DNA of 64,000 nt, taken from Pseudonocardia benzenivorans CB1190 (lineage in GTDB: Bacteria; Actinomycetota; Actinomycetes; Mycobacteriales; Pseudonocardiaceae). Positions within the stretch are counted from its first letter, which is position 1, and each line of letters starts with the position of its first letter. Positions 50,879 to 59,019 of the stretch are shown piece after piece. Location of the stretch: positions 5,658,501 to 5,722,500 of the forward strand of contig NC_015312.1 in assembly GCF_000196675.2 (NCBI RefSeq), in the 5' to 3' direction. A model generated the notes under the pieces. It was not told the origin of the DNA, ran no database searches, and worked only from the letters and a program-made list of their open reading frames with translations. The position numbers and the translations under genes were made by a program.

Positions 50879-51435
50879 CCCTGCGTCAATGATCACTGCA
50901 GCCCGGCTGCCCGGCCGATCACGAAGCCCATGCACTGATCGCCATCTCCGACATGAGCGCCGTTGACTGCGCTCAGGTCCCTGCTTCGATGATCACGGCG
51001 ATCCGGCGGCCTCGCCAGCGCCTGCCCCCGCAATAGCCCCGCCCATGTCATGATCGCCGTCTCCGGGACATGGGCGCCGCCGATCGCGCTCAGGCCCCTA
51101 TTCGATGATCACTCCGCCCGGACGGCCTGACCCGGCAAATCCCCTGCACCCGCCTGCCTCCGCCCAAGGGGGATCGCCGTCTCCGGGACATGAACGCCAC
51201 CGACTGCGCTCTGATCCCGCTTTCGACGATCACCGCGACCTGGCTCAGCACGACAGCACGAACCCTCTGCCACACACCCGCCCACGCAGTGATCGCCATC
51301 CTCGGGACATGAGCGCCACCGACCGCGTCCACGTCCCGGTTTCGATGATCACCCACCGCCAGCCGGGGCGGCCCCGGGTCGCCTTGCGAGTGGCACCGCA
51401 CGAGGCCGGCCGGGCCCCGGAGCAGCCAGGGTCGG
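50879..51435. repeat. Hairpin-repeat array, right part (rest of copy 3, copies 4-7)
   Basis: Right end of copy 3 at 50879-50896 (CCCTGCGTCAATGATCAC), then copies 50935-50996, 51050-51112, 51171-51233 and 51289-51352. Spacers between units are about 38-58 bp and mostly unlike each other, although CGCCCA(C/T)GCA-like bases often precede a unit and CCGGnCGGCC-like bases often follow. 51353-51435 holds nothing recognisable before the response-regulator stop. No gene seen on either strand. Confidence 0.85.
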
Positions 51436-52119
51436 TCAGACCAGCCTGCGGTCCGAGGCCCAGCGGGAGAGCTCGTAGCGGTTGGAGAGCTGGGTCTTGC
51501 GCAGCACGCTGGAGACGTGGGTCTCGACGGTCTTCACCGAGATGAACAGCTCGCCCGCGATCTCCTTGTAGGCGTACCCGCGCGCCAGCAGCCGCAGGAC
51601 GTCGCGTTCACGACGGGTGAGCAGGTCGAGCTCCGGGTCGCCGGGAGGGGCGGCGCCGGGCCGGTCGGAGAAGACGTCGAGCACGAAGCCGGCCAGCCGC
51701 GGGGAGAAGACGGCGTCGCCACCGTGGACCCGGCGGACGGCGTCGGCGAGGTCGCGGCCCGAGATCGTCTTCGTCACGTACCCGCGCGCACCTGCGCGGA
51801 TGACCGCGATGACGTCCTCCGCCGCGTCGGACACGCTGAGCGCGAGGAACACGACGTCGGGGCACTCCGGACGGATCCGGCGCAGGACCTCGGCGCCACC
51901 GCCGTCGGGCATGTGCACGTCGAGCAGCACGACGTCGGGCCGCAGGTGCCGGATCGCGGCGACGGCCTCGTCGACCGACCCCGCCTCCCCGACGACCTCG
52001 ACGTCGGGGACGCCCCGGTCGAGCTCCGCGCGCACACCGGCCCGGAACAGCCCGTGGTCGTCGACGAGGAACACCGAGATCGTGCCGTCGGGGGTGGCCG
52101 CGTCCTGCGGGTCGCTCAC
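51436..52119 (-). CDS. NarL/LuxR-type response regulator
   Basis: 227 aa. Receiver domain SVFLVDDHGLFRAGVRAEL with phospho-acceptor Asp67 (VVLLDVHMPDG), the switch Ser in LALSVSD and Lys in YVTKTISG. The C-terminal LuxR helix-turn-helix is LTRRERDVLRLLARGYAYKEIAGELFISVKTVETHVSSVLRKT (about 168-210). GTG 52119 overlaps the kinase stop (GTGA), forming a two-component operon. Sequence and context resemble the MadR/LiaR group that reports envelope stress. Likely targets include itself and the divergent PspC/LiaF-like genes. Confidence 0.93.
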   Translation of the reverse strand: MSDPQDAATPDGTISVFLVDDHGLFRAGVRAELDRGVPDVEVVGEAGSVDEAVAAIRHLRPDVVLLDVHMPDGGGAEVLRRIRPECPDVVFLALSVSDAAEDVIAVIRAGARGYVTKTISGRDLADAVRRVHGGDAVFSPRLAGFVLDVFSDRPGAAPPGDPELDLLTRRERDVLRLLARGYAYKEIAGELFISVKTVETHVSSVLRKTQLSNRYELSRWASDRRLV

Positions 52120-53468
52120 GGCTGGGCCTCCTGCTCGTCCTCCCGCGCCGCGTCGGGCGCGGGAGCGTCGTCGTCACCTGTCGTCGTGCCGGTCGCCGGG
52201 TCGGTCGCCAGATCCATCGCGAGGTGCACCTCGGTGCCCTCGCCGAGGGTGCTGCGCAACCGTACGCGTCCGCCGTGCCGGGCCATCCTCGCCTTGATCG
52301 AGTCGGCGACGCCGTGCCGGTCGGCGGGGACGTCGTCGGGGTCGAAGCCTTTGCCGCGGTCGCGGACGAAGACGTTGACCTCGTCGGGCTCGATCTCGAC
52401 GAAGACGCTGATCTCGTCGACGCCTGCGTGCTTGGCGGCGTTCACCATGGCCTCGCGCGCGGCGAGGACGAGCGCGCGCAGGTCCGGGTCGAGGGGCCGG
52501 TCGGCACCGACGAGCACGGGGCTGACGGTGAGGGCGTAGGTGTCCTCGACCTCGGCCGCCGTCTTGGTGAGCGCCTCGGCGAGCCCCTCGTCGAGTGCGG
52601 GCGCCTTGACCCCGCCGCCGCTGCTGCCCCGCCCGTAGCCCTGCGGGCCGTAGAGCCAGTGCCGCAGCTCGCGCTCCTGGCCGCGGGCCAGCCGCAGGAC
52701 CTCGCGCGGCTCCTCGGCCTGCCGCTGGATGAGCGCCAGGGTCTGGAGCACCGAGTCGTGCAGGTGGGCGGCGATCTCGGCGCGCTCGGCCTCGACGATG
52801 CGCTGCCGGCGCTCCTCGCCCAGGTCGCGGGCCAGCCGCACCCACCACGGGACGGTCAGCACGGCGACCCCGACGATCGTCGCGACGACGGCCAGCAGCC
52901 CGAACTGCACCTGGCCGAGGTTGATGTTGCCGATCAGGAAGACCGCGATGCCCAGCGCGACGAACAGCGCGCCCGAGACGACCCGGATCAGGGCGGTCCG
53001 GCCGCCGCCCGCCGCGCCGGTCACGCCCGACCGCGCGCCCGCGGCCCACCGGCGGCGCTGCGCCTCGTCGGCCTCGCGCCAGACGACGGCCGCACCCAGC
53101 GCGGCCACGCCCAGGGGTCCGACGATCCAGCCGATCACCGAGTTCCCCAGCGCGGCCGCGACCAGACCGACGCCCAGCCCCAGCGCGGCCAGGCCGATGG
53201 CCTGCTGGCGCTCCCGCCTGGTCGTGACGCGCTGGACGTCGGCGCTCTCCTGGCGCACGAACACCCACAGCAGGCCGTAACCCACGACGCCCGCACCGTT
53301 GATGGCGGCGAGCACGACGAAGGCGGCCCGGACCCAGATGACGTCGATGCCCAGGTGGTCGGCCACGCCGCCCGCGACACCGGCGACGAGCCGGCCCGAG
53401 CGGCGTCGCTCCAACGGGCCCCGCGCCGGGACGGCGGGCGCGCCGCTGGTCGCAGCTGGCTGACTCAC
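52116..53468 (-). CDS. PspC-domain sensor histidine kinase
   Basis: 450 aa. N-terminal PspC domain (LERRRSGRLVAGVAGGVADHLGIDVIWVRAAFVVLAAINGAGVVGYGLLWVFV, about 19-71). Four further helices lie at about 90-210, then a DesK-type dimerisation helix EIAAHLHDSVLQTLALIQRQ with phospho-acceptor His237 and a HATPase domain (AAREAMVNAAKHAG, VFVRDRGKGFDPDD, GRVRLRSTLGEGTEV). The C-terminus is acidic. GTG 53468. It pairs with the LuxR-type regulator and faces a divergent PspC/LiaF-like gene: an envelope-stress sensing set. Confidence 0.92.
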   Translation of the reverse strand: MSQPAATSGAPAVPARGPLERRRSGRLVAGVAGGVADHLGIDVIWVRAAFVVLAAINGAGVVGYGLLWVFVRQESADVQRVTTRRERQQAIGLAALGLGVGLVAAALGNSVIGWIVGPLGVAALGAAVVWREADEAQRRRWAAGARSGVTGAAGGGRTALIRVVSGALFVALGIAVFLIGNINLGQVQFGLLAVVATIVGVAVLTVPWWVRLARDLGEERRQRIVEAERAEIAAHLHDSVLQTLALIQRQAEEPREVLRLARGQERELRHWLYGPQGYGRGSSGGGVKAPALDEGLAEALTKTAAEVEDTYALTVSPVLVGADRPLDPDLRALVLAAREAMVNAAKHAGVDEISVFVEIEPDEVNVFVRDRGKGFDPDDVPADRHGVADSIKARMARHGGRVRLRSTLGEGTEVHLAMDLATDPATGTTTGDDDAPAPDAAREDEQEAQP

Positions 53469-53506
53469 GACACCATGGTCACACGCAGGACGGCCCCGGG
53501 GCATCG

Positions 53507-53539
53507 GGGACGACCTCCGGGGGACCTCAGGGTCGTCCC
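53507..53539. promoter_or_regulatory. Inverted repeat between the divergent kinase and PspC genes
   Basis: GGGACGACC (53507-53515) and GGTCGTCCC (53531-53539), perfect 9-bp arms with 15 bp between. Candidate response-regulator site for autoregulation of both transcripts. Confidence 0.5.
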
Positions 53540-53663
53540 GGATGGGCGCGCGCCCGCCACGCGGGAGGCTGGTGCCCATGGAGGGGGAAGCCATGAGCGA
53601 GCTTGCGAGCGGACCGGCGCAGCGTCCACGTGACACGCCGGGACCGCGGGGCGAGGGAGAGCG

Positions 53664-54992
53664 ATGAACGGGACGGATGTGCAGTCGACGCTGCGGGAGA
53701 TGTGGGAGACGCGCCCTGCGCGGCCTCGCCACGACCGCAAGGTCGCAGGGGTGGCGGCGGCCATCGCCCGGCGTTACGACATCGACCCGGTGCTCGTGCG
53801 TGTCGGGTTCGTGGTGGCGGCCCTGTACGGGATCGGCGCGGCCCTCTACATCGCGGGCTGGGTGCTGCTCCCGGAGGCCGACGAGAACGACCCGACCGAC
53901 GGCGCCGCCGCGGCCACCAAGCCGGGCAAGCGCCCGCATCCCGGGCTCCTGATCGCCCTGATCGTGGCAGCGGTCGTCGGGACCGGCGCGATCTTCGGCC
54001 ACGACGGCGGGATCATCTGGCCGGCGATCATCGCGCTCGGCCTGCTGTTCCTGCTGCACCGCTCGCGCGGCGGCCGCGGCGTGGCGGGCCCGCACGCACC
54101 GGCCCCGGCGGCCCACGACCCGCAGACGGTGAACCTCCGCAAGGAGGGCACGACCGCCGAGCAGGAGACCACCGAGCTCGACCCGGTGACGGGCGAGCCG
54201 AAGCCGACGCCGCCGTCGTGGGACCCGCTGGGCGCCGCGCCGTTCGCGTGGGACCTGCCAGAGCCGGCACCGGAGCCTGCTCCCGAGCCGCCTGCGCCGC
54301 GACGCCGACCGCCGGTCACGGCCGTCACCCTGGCCGTCGCGCTCGTCACCGGCGGTGTGCTGGGCGCCCTGCTGCTGGGCGGCACGAACCTGATGTCGCT
54401 CCCGACGCTCCTCGCGATCGTCCTGGGCATCCTGGGCGCCGGTCTGGTCGTCGGGGCGTTCGTCCGCGCCGGTCGCGGCATCATCCCGTTCGCCCTGATC
54501 ATGTGCCTGCTGACGTGGGGCGCCATGCAGGTCCCGACGGACTCGCTGCGCGGCGGGGTGGGCAACACCGAGGTGCGACCGGTATCGGTCGACATGCTCG
54601 CGCCGTCCTACGAACGGGCCGCGGGCAACATCGAGCTCGACCTGCGGGGGCTGGACCTGTCCGTCCCCGCTGGCGTCGGCGCCACCGCGCTGCCGCAGGA
54701 CCCGGGTGTCCCGGCGCCGCCCGCCCCGCCGGCTCCACCGGTCCCGCCCGTCGAGACCCGGGTCGACGTGGGCATGGGCAACCTCGAGGTGTGGGTGCCC
54801 GCGAACGCCGACGTCACCGTCCACGCCGATGCGGGCGTCGGGCACGTGCAGTTCGGCAACCGCGAGAGCGGAGGCAGCAGCGCCCGCATCGACGTCGTCG
54901 ACGACCTGGGTGCCGACGGCATCCGGTCCGGCCGGCCGATCGTCCTCGACCTGCACGCGGGTCTGGGCAACGTGGAGGTGCATCGTGGCTGA
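53664..54992 (+). CDS. PspC domain / LiaF-like membrane protein
   Basis: 442 aa starting at ATG 53664 (GAGGGAGAG upstream). PspC domain HDRKVAGVAAAIARRYDIDPVLVRVGFVVAALYGIGAALYIAGWVLLP (about 17-65), several helices (HPGLLIALIVAAVVGTGAIFG, TAVTLAVALVTGGVLGALLLGG, LIMCLLTWGAMQV), and a C-terminal beta-solenoid-like region (NIELDLRGLDLSVPAG, VDVGMGNLEVWVPANADVTVHADAGVGHVQFGN). That region resembles the LiaF/YvqF C-terminal domain of cell-wall-stress systems. Divergent from a PspC kinase; probably the inhibitor/sensor partner. The end overlaps the next gene. Confidence 0.85.
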   Translation: MNGTDVQSTLREMWETRPARPRHDRKVAGVAAAIARRYDIDPVLVRVGFVVAALYGIGAALYIAGWVLLPEADENDPTDGAAAATKPGKRPHPGLLIALIVAAVVGTGAIFGHDGGIIWPAIIALGLLFLLHRSRGGRGVAGPHAPAPAAHDPQTVNLRKEGTTAEQETTELDPVTGEPKPTPPSWDPLGAAPFAWDLPEPAPEPAPEPPAPRRRPPVTAVTLAVALVTGGVLGALLLGGTNLMSLPTLLAIVLGILGAGLVVGAFVRAGRGIIPFALIMCLLTWGAMQVPTDSLRGGVGNTEVRPVSVDMLAPSYERAAGNIELDLRGLDLSVPAGVGATALPQDPGVPAPPAPPAPPVPPVETRVDVGMGNLEVWVPANADVTVHADAGVGHVQFGNRESGGSSARIDVVDDLGADGIRSGRPIVLDLHAGLGNVEVHRG

Positions 54993-55218
54993 CGAGACGA
55001 CGGGGACGACCACCGGCCGCCCCACCCGCACCCCGGCGCGGCGGTTCCCCGACCTGCTGTGCCTGGTCGTCGGGCTGCTGAGCCTCGGCGTCGCGGGGAG
55101 CGCGCTGACCGGGAACAGCCTCTGGTTCACCGGGTTCGACGCCCGCTGGCTCCTCGCCGGCGCGGCCGTCCTGCTCGGGGTGCTGCTCCTCGCGGGCAGC
55201 CTGCGCAACCGCAGCTGA
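54985..55218 (+). CDS. Small two-helix membrane protein
   Basis: 77 aa starting at GTG 54985, overlapping the end of the PspC/LiaF-like gene by 8 bp. FPDLLCLVVGLLSLGVAGSALTG and WLLAGAAVLLGVLLLAGSLRN are membrane segments. Such short proteins often follow the LiaF-like gene in actinomycetes. Function unknown; presumed part of the same stress-sensing unit. Confidence 0.75.
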   Translation: MADETTGTTTGRPTRTPARRFPDLLCLVVGLLSLGVAGSALTGNSLWFTGFDARWLLAGAAVLLGVLLLAGSLRNRS

Positions 55219-55314
55219 GAGACCACGGCGGAGCTGGGGAGCGCCGCCGACCGGTCGTCCGGGTGATCCGGCCCTCGGGGGACGGTGGGATCACAAGGGG
55301 ACGGACGACCGCCC

Positions 55315-55354
55315 GTGAGTGGCGATGGTCGCCATGGCGACCATCGCCACTCAC
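55315..55354. repeat. 40-bp perfect palindrome, copy 2
   Basis: Perfectly symmetrical about 55334/55335, arm GTGAGTGGCGATGGTCGCCA. It overlaps the metF stop codon (TGA at 55353-55351) and lies 97 bp after the end of the converging small membrane protein gene. Same element as 9672-9711. Confidence 0.85.
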
Positions 55355-56274
55355 GACGTCCGGGCCATCCCGGCCGCCTCGAGGATCTCCGGGACCCCGC
55401 GCTCGTCGCCCACGACCATCACGTGCACCCCCGCGACCCCGGGCAGCTCGCGCAGCTCGCGCACCGTGTCGACGCACGCCGCGACCCCCTCCGCGGCCAC
55501 CTTGTCCGACGGCACGCCGCGCAGCCGACGCTCGAGCTGCTCCGGCACCGACACCCCGGGGATCGACGACAGGAACTCCAGCGCCCGCAGCGACCGGATC
55601 GGGCCCACCCCGGCCAGGACGCCGCAGCGGGCGTCGAGGCCGCGGTCGCGGACCTGGCTCAGCCAGCCCGAGAACGCGTCGACGTCGAACACGAACTGCG
55701 TCTGCACGAACTGGGCGCCGCCGTCGACCTTCTGGGCGAACCGGTCGGCCGACGGCCCCGGGCTGTCGACGGCACCCAGCAGCCAGCGCGGCGCGGGATC
55801 GACCGACCGGCCCGACAGCAGCACGCCCTCGTCGCGCAACGACCGGGCCGCGGCCATCAGCCCACCCGAGTCGAGGTCGAACACCGCGGCCGCGTCGGGA
55901 TGGTCGCCCTGCTCCGGGCGATCCCCGGTCATCAGCACGAGGTTCGGGACGCCGAGCGCGGAGGCCGCGAGCAGGTCGGACTGCAGCGCGATCCGGTTGC
56001 GGTCGCGGCAGGTCATCTGCATGACGGGCTCCACGCCCGCCTCGAGCAACGCGAGGCTGCCGGCGAGGCTGGAGACGCGGACGTTGGCGCCGGCGTTGTC
56101 GGTGACGTTGACCGCGTCGACCCAGCCCCGGAGGTGGTCGGCGGCCCGGCGGACGGGGCCGAGATCGGCCCCGCGCGGGGGTGCGACCTCCGCGGTGACG
56201 GCGAACCGGCCCGAACGCAACGCGTCCGCGAGCCGGCCGGGGATCTCCGGCGAGAGTGCCGTGGGGGTGCTCAC
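55351..56274 (-). CDS. metF: Methylenetetrahydrofolate reductase
   Basis: 307 aa FAD TIM-barrel enzyme reducing 5,10-methylene-THF to 5-methyl-THF for methionine synthesis. FAVTAEVAPPRGADLGPVRRAADHL (catalytic Glu), VNVTDNAGANVRVSSLAGSLALLEAGVEPVMQMTCRDRNRIALQSDLLAASALGVPNLVLMTGD (folate/FAD region) and AQFVQTQFVFDVDAFSGWL are family segments. GTG 56274 is preferred to GTG 56280 because CATGAT lies 6 nt upstream (leaderless). Shorter and more divergent than E. coli MetF, as usual for actinobacterial members. Its last codons lie in the 40-bp palindrome. Confidence 0.88.
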   Translation of the reverse strand: MSTPTALSPEIPGRLADALRSGRFAVTAEVAPPRGADLGPVRRAADHLRGWVDAVNVTDNAGANVRVSSLAGSLALLEAGVEPVMQMTCRDRNRIALQSDLLAASALGVPNLVLMTGDRPEQGDHPDAAAVFDLDSGGLMAAARSLRDEGVLLSGRSVDPAPRWLLGAVDSPGPSADRFAQKVDGGAQFVQTQFVFDVDAFSGWLSQVRDRGLDARCGVLAGVGPIRSLRALEFLSSIPGVSVPEQLERRLRGVPSDKVAAEGVAACVDTVRELRELPGVAGVHVMVVGDERGVPEILEAAGMARTS

Positions 56275-56322
56275 GCCCACATCATGCAGTCCGCCCCGGC
56301 CGGGCGCGCCGGGCCCCGCGGG

Positions 56323-57873
56323 TCACTCCCACTCGATCGTGCCCGGCGGCTTGCTCGTCACGTCGAGGACGACGCGGTTGACCTCGGCCACCTCGTTGGT
56401 GATGCGGGTGGAGATCCGTTCGAGCACGTCGTAGGGCAGGCGCGTCCAGTCGGCCGTCATGGCGTCCTCCGACGACACCGGCCGCAGCACGATCGGGTGG
56501 CCGTAGGTGCGCCCGTCGCCCTGGACGCCGACGCTGCGCACGTCGGCCAGCAGGACGACCGGGCACTGCCAGATCTCCTTGTCGAGCCCGGCGGCGGTGA
56601 GCTCCTCGCGGGCGATGGCGTCGGCGGCGCGCAGCGTGGCCAGCCGGTCGGCCGTGACCTCCCCGATGATCCGGATGCCCAGCCCCGGCCCCGGGAACGG
56701 CTGGCGGCCGACGATCGTCTCCGGCAGCCCGAGCTCGGCGCCGACCTTGCGCACCTCGTCCTTGAACAACGTGCGCAGCGGCTCGACCAGCGCGAACTCG
56801 ATGTCGTCGGGCAGGCCGCCGACGTTGTGGTGACTCTTGATCGTCGCCGTCCCGGTCCCGCCGCCGGACTCGACGACGTCCGGGTAGAGCGTGCCCTGCA
56901 CCAGGAACCCGACGTGCTCGGCCTCGGCGACCTCCGCCGTCGCGGCCTCGAAGACCCGGATGAACTCCCGCCCGATGATCTTGCGCTTCTGCTCGGGCTC
57001 GCTGACGCCCGCGAGGGCGCCGAGGAAGCGGTCGGCCGCGTCGACGGTGTGCAGCTTCGCGCCGGTGGCCGCCACGAAGTCGCGCTCGACCTGCTCTCGC
57101 TCGCCCGCCCGCAGCAGCCCGTGGTCGACGAACACACACGTCAGCCGGTCGCCGATCGCGCGCTGCACCAACGCCGCCGCGACCGCGGAGTCGACCCCGC
57201 CCGACAGCCCGCACACCGCGTGCCCGTCGCCCACCTGGGCGCGGATCGCGGCGACCGAGTCGTCGATGATCGACGACGTCGTCCAGCTCGGGGTCAGCCC
57301 CGCGACCTGGTGCAGGAAGCGCCGCAACACCTCCTGGCCGTGCGGGCTGTGCCCGACCTCCGGGTGGTACTGCACGCCGGCCAGCCGGCGCTCGGTGTCC
57401 TCGAACGCCGCGACCGCGACCCGGTCCGACGACGCCGTCACCGTGAAGCCCTCCGGCGCACGCACCACCGAGTCGCCGTGGCTCATCCACACCGGGTGCC
57501 GCGCGGGCAGACCGTCGTGCAACGCACCGGCCGTCGACGTCAGGCACAGCTCGGTGCGGCCGTACTCGCGGGTGCCGTCGGGTGCGACCTCCCCGCCCAG
57601 CGCCTTGGCCATCGCCTGGAAGCCGTAGCAGAGCCCGAGCACCGGGATGCCCGCGGCGAACAACGCGGGGTCGATCTCCGGCGCACCGTCGGCGTACACG
57701 CTCGCGGGCCCGCCGGACAGGATCAGCGCGACGGGCTTGCGGGCGACGATCTCGGCGACCGGCGTGTCGGAGGGCACGATCTCGGAGTACACCTGCGCCT
57801 CACGCACCCGGCGGGCGATGAGTTGGGCGTACTGCGCCCCGTAGTCGACGACGAGGACGGTCGGCTGCTGCAC
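56323..57873 (-). CDS. guaA: GMP synthase (glutamine-hydrolysing)
   Basis: 516 aa: XMP + Gln + ATP to GMP. Class I glutaminase domain with nucleophile Cys82 (LGLCYGFQ) and QYHPEVGHS; ATP-PPase domain with P-loop CGLSGGVDSAVAAALV; C-terminal dimerisation domain with RPVSSEDAMTADWTRLPYDVL ending GTIEWE. GTG 57873 begins VQQPTVLVVDYGAQ; TATCCT (57880-57885) is 6 nt upstream, so the transcript is probably leaderless. Works after GuaB encoded at 60.5 kb. Confidence 0.97.
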   Translation of the reverse strand: MQQPTVLVVDYGAQYAQLIARRVREAQVYSEIVPSDTPVAEIVARKPVALILSGGPASVYADGAPEIDPALFAAGIPVLGLCYGFQAMAKALGGEVAPDGTREYGRTELCLTSTAGALHDGLPARHPVWMSHGDSVVRAPEGFTVTASSDRVAVAAFEDTERRLAGVQYHPEVGHSPHGQEVLRRFLHQVAGLTPSWTTSSIIDDSVAAIRAQVGDGHAVCGLSGGVDSAVAAALVQRAIGDRLTCVFVDHGLLRAGEREQVERDFVAATGAKLHTVDAADRFLGALAGVSEPEQKRKIIGREFIRVFEAATAEVAEAEHVGFLVQGTLYPDVVESGGGTGTATIKSHHNVGGLPDDIEFALVEPLRTLFKDEVRKVGAELGLPETIVGRQPFPGPGLGIRIIGEVTADRLATLRAADAIAREELTAAGLDKEIWQCPVVLLADVRSVGVQGDGRTYGHPIVLRPVSSEDAMTADWTRLPYDVLERISTRITNEVAEVNRVVLDVTSKPPGTIEWE

Positions 57874-57879
57874 GTCTCG

Positions 57880-57885
57880 AGGATA
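57880..57885 (-). promoter_or_regulatory. -10 hexamer TATCCT of guaA (leaderless)
   Basis: On the minus strand TATCCT is followed by 6 nt and then the guaA GTG. No Shine-Dalgarno and no good -35. Confidence 0.45.
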
Positions 57886-58101
57886 GTTCGTGGCCCCGAC
57901 CACCCTGGGGGCGGCGACCCGCGGCGCGGGGTGCCCGACGACCGGTGCCGGCGGCAGTGCCGCTCGACGAGGTCGTCGCCCGCCGCCCCGGCCCGGATCA
58001 CGTGCTGACGGCTGCGGGCCGTCCGGTCCCCGCACGGCCGGGAGCGCGGGGCCGGGTCGCCGACCCCGGCCTCTGGGGTCTGGCCCCCAGAGTCGGGCCC
58101 C

Positions 58102-58107
58102 TAGAGT
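58102..58107 (+). promoter_or_regulatory. -10 hexamer TAGAGT of the SRPBCC gene (leaderless)
   Basis: TAGAGT lies 7 nt before ATG 58115. It is the second of two AGAGTCGGGCCC direct repeats (58090-58101, 58103-58114). Confidence 0.45.
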
Positions 58108-58114
58108 CGGGCCC

Positions 58115-58573
58115 ATGTACTCGACGCGCGTGTCGTTGCTGGTCCGGGCCCCGCGAGCCGTCGTGTGGCAGGCGCTCGTCGACGCCGACGCCATCGCGCG
58201 GTGGCGCGTCCCCGACGGGATGCGCTGCGAGGTGCACGAGTTCGACGCGCGCGAGGGCGGCCGGTTCCGGGTCTCGCTGACCTACTCCGACCCCGACGCC
58301 CTCGGCAAGACCAGCGCGCACACCGACACCTACCACGGCGTCTTCACGACGCTGCGCGCCGAGCAGGAGATCGTCGAGACGCTGGAGTTCGAGTCCGACG
58401 ACCCGGCCCTGGCCGGCACGCTGACGCAGACGACGACGCTCGCCGACGCCGACGGCGGCACCGAGGTCACGATCGTCCACGAGGGCATGCCCGACGCCGT
58501 CTCCCCCGCCGACGACGAGGCCGGGACCCGGATGGCCCTGGCCAACCTCGCCGCCCTGGTCGAGGGCTCCTGA
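58115..58573 (+). CDS. SRPBCC/AHSA1-type (CalC-like) protein
   Basis: 152 aa: MYSTRVSLLVRAPRAVVWQALVDADAIARWRVPDGMRCEVHEFDAREGG is the AHSA1-family opening. HTDTYHGVFTTLRAEQEIVETLEF and GGTEVTIVHEGMPDAV complete the helix-grip fold. Members bind hydrophobic ligands or assist chaperones; no catalytic residues are known. ATG 58115 is leaderless by position. It stands alone between guaA (divergent) and the toxin-antitoxin pair (convergent, 52 bp). Confidence 0.88.
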   Translation: MYSTRVSLLVRAPRAVVWQALVDADAIARWRVPDGMRCEVHEFDAREGGRFRVSLTYSDPDALGKTSAHTDTYHGVFTTLRAEQEIVETLEFESDDPALAGTLTQTTTLADADGGTEVTIVHEGMPDAVSPADDEAGTRMALANLAALVEGS

Positions 58574-58625
58574 TCCGGTGCCTGCAGCGACGCGATCGTC
58601 GCCGTAGGCACCCGATCCCAGGCCG

Positions 58626-59006
58626 TCAGCGTGGTGCGGTCATCCGACGCAGCCGTTCGGCGATCTCGGCGACCGTGTCGACAGTGCCGTCCGCGATCTC
58701 GATCACGAGGTCGAACACCGGATCGTCGGCGGCCGTCACGGCCCATCCGTTGATCCACAGGAACGTCTCCGTCGCAAGCCAGCCCAGGCGCTTGTTCCCG
58801 TCGCCGAGGCCGTGGTTGCCGCCGAGCGAGTGCAGCAGGGCGGCCGCCTTGTCCCACACGTCCGGGTAGGCGTCCGCGCCGAACACGGTGCTGCGCGGAC
58901 GAGCCAGGGAGGACTCCAGGAGTCCGTAGTCGCGCACCTCGACGCCGCCCTCGACCGCCTCAGCGGCGACCTGGAGCAACGACTCCAGCGTCAGGTACTG
59001 CGTCAT
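58626..59006 (-). CDS. Doc-type (Fic family) toxin
   Basis: 126 aa. Doc proteins phosphorylate EF-Tu and stop translation; Fic relatives AMPylate targets. The core motif is HGLGDGNKR (65-73) in NHGLGDGNKRLGWLATETFL, with the catalytic His65 and anion-hole Asn71; the usual Phe is Leu here. YGLLESSLARPRSTVFG is the standard Doc N-terminal segment. It follows the antitoxin gene by 13 bp on the same strand. Intact, so presumably active when the antitoxin is lost. Confidence 0.9.
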   Translation of the reverse strand: MTQYLTLESLLQVAAEAVEGGVEVRDYGLLESSLARPRSTVFGADAYPDVWDKAAALLHSLGGNHGLGDGNKRLGWLATETFLWINGWAVTAADDPVFDLVIEIADGTVDTVAEIAERLRRMTAPR

Positions 59007-59019
59007 GCATCTACGCTCG

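Noticed and set aside
47923..51352. CRISPR array
   Set aside because: Regularly spaced repeats, but units are about 64 bp, palindromic throughout and diverged; spacers vary in length and no cas genes are near.
50935..51352. Integron attC cassettes
   Set aside because: Units are palindromic and of attC-like length, but the spacers are too short to hold cassettes and the GTTRRRY core and integrase are not seen.
51090..51401. 103-codon minus-strand frame through the repeat units
   Set aside because: The repeats are read in changing frames and contain stops; composition follows the DNA repeat, not a protein.
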